Positions 6,633 to 10,204 of a DNA stretch of 10,204 nt are shown here, in pieces. How positions within the stretch are numbered: position 1 is the stretch's first letter; every line of letters begins with the position of its first letter. The notes beneath the pieces are model-generated. The model saw only the letters and a list, made by a program, of their open reading frames with translations, was not told the origin of the DNA and ran no database searches. The position numbers and the translations under genes were made by a program. Source of the DNA: an uncultured Bacilli bacterium (GTDB lineage: Bacteria > Bacillota_I > Bacilli_A > RF39 > UBA660); assembly GCA_947629195.1 (NCBI GenBank), contig CANRCS010000030.1, positions 1 to 10,204 on the forward strand, read 5' to 3'.

Positions 6633-7025
6633 ATGAAAAAAGTTGTAAAAGAATTTAAAGAATTTATCGCACGTGGTAATGTACTAGACTTAGCAATTGG
6701 GGTTATCATTGGTGGTGCATTTGGAAAAATTGTAACTTCATTAGTAAATGATGTATTAATGCCATTAATTGGTATTGTTCTTGGAGGTTTAGATTTTTCT
6801 AATTTATCTTTAACAATTGGTGAAGCAAAGATTATGTATGGTAGTTTTATACAAAATGTTATCGACTTCTTAATTGTTGCAGTATGTATATTTATAATTG
6901 TAAAAATTGTAAATAAAATTTCAAAACCAAAGAAAGAAGAACCAAAAGAAGAACCTAAAAAACCAGAAGACGTAATTCTTTTAGAAGAAATAAGAGATTT
7001 ATTAAAATCAAAAAAGAGTAAATAA
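6633..7025 (+). CDS. mscL: Large-conductance mechanosensitive channel
   Basis: 130 aa, a standard MscL length. The homopentamer forms a membrane pore that opens under tension to release solutes on osmotic downshock. Order: an amphipathic N-terminal helix (KKVVKEFKEFIARGNVLDLA), TM1 (about 16-44) with the signature 'NVLDLAIGVIIGGAFGKIV' and 'DVLMPLIG' (40-47), a short extracellular loop (52-70), TM2 (71-95), a Lys/Glu/Pro linker (97-113) and the C-terminal bundle helix 'ILLEEIRDLLKSK' (115-127). Start 6633 is supported by AAGGAG (6616-6621) and a nearer GGAG (6623-6626). It is a single-gene unit divergent from pta. Confidence 0.97.
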   Translation: MKKVVKEFKEFIARGNVLDLAIGVIIGGAFGKIVTSLVNDVLMPLIGIVLGGLDFSNLSLTIGEAKIMYGSFIQNVIDFLIVAVCIFIIVKIVNKISKPKKEEPKEEPKKPEDVILLEEIRDLLKSKKSK

Positions 7026-7028
7026 TTA

Positions 7029-7059
7029 TGAATAATAAAATAAAAGTTCTCCAATAATA
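7029..7059 (+). promoter_or_regulatory. Possible forespore-type promoter of the CotF-like pair
   Basis: TGAATA (7029-7034) matches the SigG/SigF -35, and AATAATA (7053-7059) matches 6 of 7 bases of a SigG-type -10 (CATNNTA) at an 18-base spacing. The start would fall near 7066. Chance matches are likely in A/T-rich DNA; the argument is the position, discussed under the 7042-7079 hairpin. Confidence 0.25.
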
Positions 7060-7079
7060 TACTTGAAAGGAGAATTTTT
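7042..7079 (+). terminator. mscL terminator whose right arm contains the next gene's Shine-Dalgarno
   Basis: AAAAGTTCTCC (7042-7052) pairs with GGAGAATTTTT (7069-7079) over 11 bp with one wobble and a 16-base loop. The right arm ends in T's like an intrinsic terminator. It also includes the GGAG of the ribosome binding site (AAAGGAG, 7066-7072) for ATG 7083. Confidence 0.6.
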
Positions 7080-7082
7080 ATT

Positions 7083-7283
7083 ATGGAAGAAACTTCAAAT
7101 AAAATTAGTACAAAAGATTTAAGTTTTTTTGAAGATATGTTTAATTGGAATGTAAATTGTTATAATGCGTTTGCTCATTTCTTAGAAGAAGTAGAAGATC
7201 AAGATGTAGTAGAATTAATTTCTGATATTAAAAATATGCATAAAGAATCATGTGAATATATTTTAGGACTAATTAAGGAATAG
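7083..7283 (+). CDS. Small helical spore-coat-associated protein (CotF-like partner)
   Basis: 66 aa. The sequence looks like a two-helix hairpin: 'STKDLSFFEDMFNWNVNCYNAFAHFLEEV' then 'DQDVVELISDIKNMHKESCEYILGLI'. The order K-D-L-x-[FY]-x-x-D-M, then D-x-x-V-x-x-L, then N-x-H resembles short proteins often found next to CotF-type genes in spore formers. I infer the function from that resemblance and from the neighbour; nothing catalytic is visible. ATG 7083 has AAAGGAG (7066-7072) at a spacing of 10. The stop (TAG 7281-7283) overlaps the AGGTGA that starts the next gene, so the two are translationally coupled. Confidence 0.65.
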   Translation: MEETSNKISTKDLSFFEDMFNWNVNCYNAFAHFLEEVEDQDVVELISDIKNMHKESCEYILGLIKE

Positions 7284-7292
7284 GTGAATATT

Positions 7293-7559
7293 ATGAATAA
7301 AGAACAAGATATAGTAATGATATTATTAGAATTAGAGAAAAACATGGTTAAAAATTATGCAACTGCAATTACTGAAGCTAGTAGTGATGAATTAACTGAA
7401 AAATTTTGTGAATTATTTAATATGTCTATGAACGCACAACGAGATTTATTTAATTTAGCAAACGAAAAGGGATGGTATCAACTTGAATATGCAAAAACAA
7501 ATAAACTTGATACCACAGAAAAAAAATTAACTAACAAATTATCAGAAATGAACAAATAA
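7293..7559 (+). CDS. CotF-family spore coat protein
   Basis: 88 aa. It matches the Coat F pattern: 'DIVMILLELEKNMVKNYATAITEAS' (helix 1), 'DELTEKFCELFNMSMNAQRDLFNLANEKGWY' read across helix 2, and the hallmark GWY motif (about 65-67) followed by a Lys-rich tail. The fold of this family is a small ferritin-like helical bundle, and its members are spore coat components. One CotF unit of normal length is present. I start at ATG 7293, because AGGTGA (7282-7287) lies 5 bases upstream; GTG 7284 overlaps that site. It forms an operon with the 66-aa gene, ending at a strong bidirectional terminator. Confidence 0.8.
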   Translation: MNKEQDIVMILLELEKNMVKNYATAITEASSDELTEKFCELFNMSMNAQRDLFNLANEKGWYQLEYAKTNKLDTTEKKLTNKLSEMNK

Positions 7560-7585
7560 AAAGAGCGATTATTCTTGCTCTTTTT
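7558..7585. terminator. Bidirectional terminator, CotF-like gene and XRE gene
   Basis: AAAAAGAGC (7558-7566) pairs perfectly with GCTCTTTTT (7577-7585). It overlaps the CotF-like stop and lies 1 base past the XRE stop. T tracts are present on both strands. Confidence 0.9.
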
Positions 7586-7586
7586 A

Positions 7587-7820
7587 TTATATATCTTCTC
7601 TGTAAATAAATAATTCGTGTAATTCTACACCAAGTGCATCAGCAGCTTTTTTTACATTTTGTAATGAAAAGTTTTTCTTAACCTTTTTAGATTCTACTTG
7701 TCTTACAAAATCGTGATCTACATCCATTAGTTCTGCTAACTTTGCTTGTGTAAAACCTCTTTTTTTCCTAAAGTATATGATATTACATCTTACAATATCA
7801 TATGGATTATCTTTGTTCAT
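7587..7820 (-). CDS. Small XRE-family (Cro/C1-type) DNA-binding regulator
   Basis: 77 aa from the preferred start. A single helix-turn-helix domain fills the protein: 'NIIYFRKKRGFTQAKLAELMDV' (helices 1-2), 'DHDFVRQVESKKVKKNFSLQNV' (recognition helix and turn), 'KKAADALGVELHELFIY' (helices 4-5, the common LxxIAxALxVxxxELF close). There is no sensor or oligomerisation domain. ATG 7818-7820 is favoured because GGTGAT (7830-7825) precedes it by 4 bases; an in-frame ATG at 7836-7838 would add six residues (MDTVIY) and has no good site. The target is unknown. Divergence from rubrerythrin and the dyads between them make local control a reasonable guess. A stand-alone housekeeping regulator is as likely as a phage remnant; no phage genes are nearby. 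Confidence 0.85.
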   Translation of the reverse strand: MNKDNPYDIVRCNIIYFRKKRGFTQAKLAELMDVDHDFVRQVESKKVKKNFSLQNVKKAADALGVELHELFIYREDI

Positions 7821-7989
7821 ATATATCACCGTATCCATTGTCTCACAGTATAATAAAAAAATATGTTATCTAATAGCACCCGATTATCTTTATATAATAT
7901 AATTAATATATAAATTTTATGGTTAACAAAAACTTTTTATCCCAAATTAAAACAAATTATAATATGTTTATAGAGTAAATCTCACAATT

Positions 7990-8019
7990 ATTATACAACG
8001 AACACCTCACGTTTATCAA
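7990..8019 (-). promoter_or_regulatory. Minus-strand promoter, probably of the XRE gene
   Basis: On the minus strand TTGATA (8019-8014), an 18-base spacer and perfect TATAAT (7995-7990). A PerR-box-like sequence (plus 7982-7996, 11 of 14 defined positions of TTATAATNATTATAA by my count) covers the -10. Confidence 0.55.
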
Positions 8020-8036
8020 TACAAATATGAAAAGAG

Positions 8037-8053
8037 TGTTCAAAAATTGTTCA
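8037..8053 (+). repeat. Tandem TGTTCA repeat, 11-base period
   Basis: TGTTCA at 8037-8042 and again at 8048-8053, one helical turn apart. GAACA (8000-8004) upstream is the same half-site inverted. It sits between the two divergent promoters and could be an operator. Confidence 0.4.
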
Positions 8054-8085
8054 CATAAATAATTTAAGTACTTTTTAAAAACTAA

Positions 8086-8114
8086 TTGACTAAAAATATT
8101 GTAAATGATATTAT
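8086..8114 (+). promoter_or_regulatory. Strong SigA-type promoter of rubrerythrin
   Basis: TTGACT (8086-8091), exactly 17 bases, TATTAT (8109-8114), preceded by TGA to give an extended -10. The start is expected near 8121, giving a leader of about 65 bases. Confidence 0.75.
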
Positions 8115-8135
8115 TTTATTTGTAGTAATTATATT

Positions 8136-8153
8136 TATTTACGATAGTAAATA
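8136..8153 (+). promoter_or_regulatory. Perfect dyad in the rubrerythrin leader
   Basis: TATTTAC-GATA-GTAAATA is a perfect 7-4-7 inverted repeat about 15 bases past the predicted transcription start and 20 before the ribosome binding site. It could be a repressor operator or an mRNA hairpin. It is not a PerR box. Confidence 0.45.
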
Positions 8154-8186
8154 TTTAAATTTCTAAATTAAATTGGAGGTATTAAA

Positions 8187-8726
8187 ATGGAATTAAAAGA
8201 AAGTAAAACTTACGAAAACTTAATGGCAGCATTTGCAGGAGAAAGTCAAGCAAGAAATAAATATACATATTATGCAAGTAAAGCTAAAAAAGAAGGATAT
8301 AATCAAATTGCTTCAATTTTTGAAGAAACTGCAAATAATGAAAAAGAACATGCAAAAATTTGGTTTAAATTAATTAATGGTGGAGAAATTCCTGATACAT
8401 TAACTAATTTAAAGGATGCTGCTGCTGGTGAAAATTACGAATGGACAGATATGTATAAGGAATTTGCTAAAGTAGCTAAAGAAGAAGGATTTGATAAAAT
8501 AGCATATTTATTCGAAGCTGTTGGTAAAATCGAAAAAGAACACGAAGAAAGATATGTTAAATTATCTGAAAATATCAAAAATAACACAGTATTTGCAGGA
8601 ACTGATGAAGAAATATGGATATGTACAAACTGTGGTCATATTCATATTGGAAAGACTGCTCCACAAATTTGTCCAGTATGTTCTCATCCACAAGCATACT
8701 TTGAAAGAAAAGCAAATAATTATTAA
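8187..8726 (+). CDS. rbr: Rubrerythrin
   Basis: 179 aa, a full-length two-domain rubrerythrin. It is a cytoplasmic non-heme iron protein that reduces H2O2 in anaerobes, taking electrons through its rubredoxin centre. The ferritin-like diiron domain has E19 (GES), E52-x-x-H55, E82/E85 (GENYEW) and E116-x-x-H119. The rubredoxin-like end has C146-x-x-C149 and C162-x-x-C165 (CTNCG...CPVC). All expected ligands are present. ATG 8187 has a strong GGAGG (8174-8178) at a spacing of 8. It is monocistronic, with a strong promoter and terminator. Its neighbours, the divergent XRE regulator and dyads, suggest stress-dependent control, but PerR control is not shown. Confidence 0.97.
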   Translation: MELKESKTYENLMAAFAGESQARNKYTYYASKAKKEGYNQIASIFEETANNEKEHAKIWFKLINGGEIPDTLTNLKDAAAGENYEWTDMYKEFAKVAKEEGFDKIAYLFEAVGKIEKEHEERYVKLSENIKNNTVFAGTDEEIWICTNCGHIHIGKTAPQICPVCSHPQAYFERKANNY

Positions 8727-8727
8727 T

Positions 8728-8750
8728 AAAAAGGACTTTATGTCCTTTTT
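8728..8750. terminator. Bidirectional terminator, rbr and nuclease
   Basis: AAAAAGGAC (8728-8736) pairs perfectly with GTCCTTTTT (8742-8750), loop TTTAT, 1 base after the rbr stop. The nuclease stop codon (8751-8749) overlaps the right arm. Confidence 0.9.
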
Positions 8751-9357
8751 ATTTTACTATTTTTTTCTTTAATTTTGTATATACTTTTCTTGCACCTCTT
8801 TTATCTTTAAATATAAGCAATACTATAATTACAACTACTCCTAATCCAACATATATATATTTTTCATAGTCTATTTTTTCTTCATAATCTTGCCACATTC
8901 CAAGTTTTTGTTTTTTAGCTTCTTTTTCTAATTTTTTTAATTCATTCAAATATTTATAATCTCCATAAATATATTTTACTTCTGCATATCCATTTTTAAC
9001 TAAATCTAATTGTAAATTTTCACCATCCACAATAATCCAAGCAAGTGTCCTACCATATTTATCTAATTTATCACTTTCATCATCATACTCCAACTCTATT
9101 TTATTTGCATTTGTAAGCTTATTACATACATATTCTGATGCTTCTTTACCATAAAATTCTTTTTTGTTAGTACTTTCTGGAGTATTGATTGCTAAAAATC
9201 TTGATTTAATAGTTTCTCCATTTAAATTAAATGTTGCAGTATCTCCATCTACACATTTTTCTAATGTCACAACATCATACTTACTATTATTTGCGCTTAC
9301 ATTTATTGGAAAAATTAAAAATATAATACTTGAAATTAATATAATTATTCTTTTCAT
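8749..9357 (-). CDS. Exported, membrane-anchored SNase-type nuclease
   Basis: 202 aa. A signal peptide (KR then a hydrophobic core, 2-19) with a likely cut after VSA (residue 22) is followed by a staphylococcal nuclease domain (about 27-156): Ca2+ site Asp in 'CVDGDTATF' (D37, D39), R53 ('SRFLAINTPES'), E61, and R103 ('YGRTLAWI'). These correspond to the R35/E43/R87 catalytic trio of SNase. 'LGMW' (152-155) closes the domain. A second membrane segment (about 168-183, YVGLGVVVIIVLLIF) and a basic tail follow, so the nuclease should sit outside the cell, tethered by its C-terminus. SNase cleaves DNA and RNA. ATG 9355-9357 is preceded by GGTGAT (spacing 6); the in-frame ATG at 9387 would put ten polar residues before the signal peptide. 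Confidence 0.9.
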   Translation of the reverse strand: MKRIIILISSIIFLIFPINVSANNSKYDVVTLEKCVDGDTATFNLNGETIKSRFLAINTPESTNKKEFYGKEASEYVCNKLTNANKIELEYDDESDKLDKYGRTLAWIIVDGENLQLDLVKNGYAEVKYIYGDYKYLNELKKLEKEAKKQKLGMWQDYEEKIDYEKYIYVGLGVVVIIVLLIFKDKRGARKVYTKLKKKIVK

Positions 9358-9402
9358 TATGAAATCACCATAATAATTATACACCAAATAGACAAATGCC
9401 CT

Positions 9403-9429
9403 ACATATTTTTTTACAAATTAATACAAT
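9403..9429 (+). promoter_or_regulatory. Possible SigE-type promoter of the cotJ operon
   Basis: AATACAAT (9422-9429) matches 7 of 8 bases of the SigE -10 CATACAAT. ACATATT (9403-9409) resembles the SigE -35 (KMATATT), but the spacing is 12 rather than about 14. SigE control would agree with cotJ in Bacillus. Confidence 0.35.
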
Positions 9430-9450
9430 ATTTGTGTGGGGGGTTAATTT

Positions 9451-10008
9451 ATGAATGAATATTTTGATTATTTAGACATCGATTCTTCATTTGTACCGGC
9501 ATATCCAAATGATAACATATACAAGAATAGTGCATATCCATCTAAATTACAAGATATAATGAACATACAAAAAGCAGGACAACAACAAAATAATAATAAC
9601 AATAACAATAACAATAATAATAATATTAATAACATGATGAATATGAACAATAATTGTGGTCTAGTAAATTCTACTGAAGGATTATTAAGAGGAAATATGT
9701 TCCCTAATTTATATGATCCATATAAAATTGATTCATCAAAAATGATGATTCCAACTAGTGAAATGGGAAAACAATTATTTGAAGTTCAAAAGTCAAGTTT
9801 TGCAATGAAAGATATTAATCTATATTTAGATATACATCCAGAAGATACTTGTATGATTAATTTATATAATAGATATTTAGATGAATATAATAAAGCACTT
9901 AATAATTATGAAGCACAATATGGTCCAATTAACCTAGACAGTAAGAATTTAAATACTGTACCATGGGTATGGGATCAAACTAAATGGCCATGGGAAAGGG
10001 GTAATTAA
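9451..10008 (+). CDS. cotJB: CotJA-CotJB fusion spore coat protein
   Basis: 185 aa. Residues 1-45 are unrecognised and Tyr/Pro-rich. Residues 44-68 are a Gln/Asn/Met tract with 12 consecutive Asn (47-58). Residues 69-92 ('GLVNSTEGLLRGNMFPNLYDPY') match the core of CotJA (GLxxFxPxEALxxGTLFPxLYxPY). Residues 108-182 match a full CotJB: 'INLYLDIHPEDTCMINLYNRY', then 'YEAQYGPI', then the Trp-rich end 'WVWDQTKWPWE'. In Bacillus these are separate genes, cotJA and cotJB, for inner coat proteins made with cotJC in the mother cell. ATG 9451 follows a run of six G's (9438-9443, spacing 7). The last codons contain the cotJC ribosome binding site. The fusion reading rests on motif recognition. Confidence 0.85.
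   Translation: MNEYFDYLDIDSSFVPAYPNDNIYKNSAYPSKLQDIMNIQKAGQQQNNNNNNNNNNNNINNMMNMNNNCGLVNSTEGLLRGNMFPNLYDPYKIDSSKMMIPTSEMGKQLFEVQKSSFAMKDINLYLDIHPEDTCMINLYNRYLDEYNKALNNYEAQYGPINLDSKNLNTVPWVWDQTKWPWERGN
9589..9655 (+). repeat. Interrupted AAT/AAC trinucleotide tract
   Basis: Mixed AAT and AAC codons encoding 12 Asn, then an Ile/Asn/Met-rich continuation, inside the CotJA-CotJB gene. Because AAT and AAC are mixed, the tract is interrupted and less prone to slippage than a pure repeat. Confidence 0.85.
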
Positions 10009-10009
10009 A

Positions 10010-10204
10010 ATGTGGGCATATGAAAAAAGATTACAATTTCCAGTTAATATTAAAAAAAGAGATTTAAAAATGGCTTTAGACATTCTTACTCAATATGGTG
10101 GTCCAAATGGAGAACTTGCAGCTGCACTTAGATATCTTAACCAAAGATATACAATGCCTGATGATAAAGGTAAGGCATTATTAAGCGATATTGGTACGGA
10201 AGAA
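10010..10204 (+). CDS. cotJC: CotJC, manganese-catalase-like spore coat protein, N-terminal part
   Basis: 65 residues from ATG 10010 run off the right edge. 'MWAYEKRLQFPV', 'QYGGPNGELAAALRYLNQRY' (28-47) and 'LLSDIGTEE' (57-65) closely follow CotJC, a dimanganese catalase homologue of the inner spore coat. E35 in GELAAALRYLNQR and the Glu of IGTEE are the expected first metal ligands; the remaining ligands are outside the window. It begins 1 base after the cotJB stop, with its ribosome binding site (AAAGGGG, about 9995-10001) inside that gene, so the pair is one operon. CotJC and rubrerythrin together give two peroxide-handling di-metal proteins in 2 kb. Confidence 0.95.
   Translation, partial: MWAYEKRLQFPVNIKKRDLKMALDILTQYGGPNGELAAALRYLNQRYTMPDDKGKALLSDIGTEE

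Larger units (their letters stand above)
7821..8186. other. Long divergent intergenic region, XRE regulator to rubrerythrin
   Basis: This is the only stretch above 300 bases without a gene. It contains a minus-strand promoter (7990-8019), a plus-strand promoter (8086-8114), a tandem TGTTCA repeat (8037-8053) and a perfect dyad (8136-8153). The minus transcript would have a leader of about 160 bases (7983 to 7821), which is A/T-rich with no strong hairpin that I can see. A 19-codon plus-strand frame (ATG at about 7919) has no ribosome binding site and is not called. Confidence 0.6.

Noticed and set aside
6614..7054. 146-codon minus-strand frame opposite mscL
   Set aside because: It covers all of mscL in antisense; MscL itself is unambiguous and has promoter and binding site.
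7919..7980. Small plus-strand frame of 19 codons in the XRE-rbr gap
   Set aside because: It has no ribosome binding site, no promoter at the right distance and no recognisable sequence.
8521..8772. 83-codon plus-strand frame overlapping the end of rubrerythrin
   Set aside because: It is an alternate frame of the rubredoxin domain and continues through the terminator hairpin.
9468..9650. Minus-strand frame with a poly-Leu run
   Set aside because: It is the antisense reading of the poly-Asn tract of the CotJA-CotJB gene, not a membrane protein.
1..10204. CRISPR array, insertion sequence, tRNA or rRNA
   Set aside because: No regularly spaced repeats, transposase frame, terminal inverted repeats, cloverleaf or rRNA-like sequence was seen.

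Overview
The window is very A+T-rich (roughly three quarters by eye). It has compact genes, short intergenic gaps and many intrinsic terminators. Gene content points to an anaerobic, spore-forming low-GC Firmicute: four separate spore-coat loci, an O2-sensitive-lifestyle rubrerythrin, ferrous iron uptake, Pta, and a Bacillus-type RpoZ and RecX. A CotY/CotZ-type coat protein next to CotJ and CotF types suggests a Bacilli-side lineage, such as uncultured gut Bacilli or Mollicutes relatives, rather than a classical Clostridium. That placement is inference. Visible stops are TAA or TAG only, and Trp is read from TGG.

Layout. 1-137: the end of a Cys/His-rich CotD-like coat gene and its terminator. 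199-1062: an unrecognised 287-aa protein that resembles a zinc metallopeptidase whose HExxH motif has decayed. 1184-1378: rpoZ. 1431-1494: a nested stem structure, at least the terminator of the convergent cotY/Z-like gene (1496-1939, minus) and possibly a small RNA. 2097-2876: recX, with a dyad operator in its promoter spacer. 2972-5371 (minus): the feoA-feoB ferrous iron operon. 5520-6515 (minus): pta, with its own terminator. 6633-7025: mscL. 7083-7559: a two-gene CotF-type coat operon whose Shine-Dalgarno lies in a hairpin arm. 7587-7820 (minus): a small XRE regulator. 7821-8186: a 366-base non-coding stretch with two divergent promoters and several dyad or repeat motifs. 8187-8726: rubrerythrin. 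8749-9357 (minus): a secreted, membrane-anchored SNase-type nuclease. 9451-end: a cotJ operon with a fused CotJA-CotJB protein followed by cotJC (cut by the window edge).

How it fits together. Three themes interleave. The first is the spore coat (CotD-like, CotY/Z-like, CotF pair, CotJAB-CotJC). The second is anaerobic iron and oxidative-stress handling (FeoAB, rubrerythrin, the Mn-catalase-like CotJC). The third is housekeeping (RpoZ, RecX, Pta, MscL). I see no mobile element, CRISPR array, tRNA, rRNA or phage module. The least ordinary items are the CotJA-CotJB fusion with an Asn tract, the pseudo-peptidase, the hairpin that could mask the CotF-operon Shine-Dalgarno only on read-through RNA, the recX operator, and the nested stem at 1431-1494.
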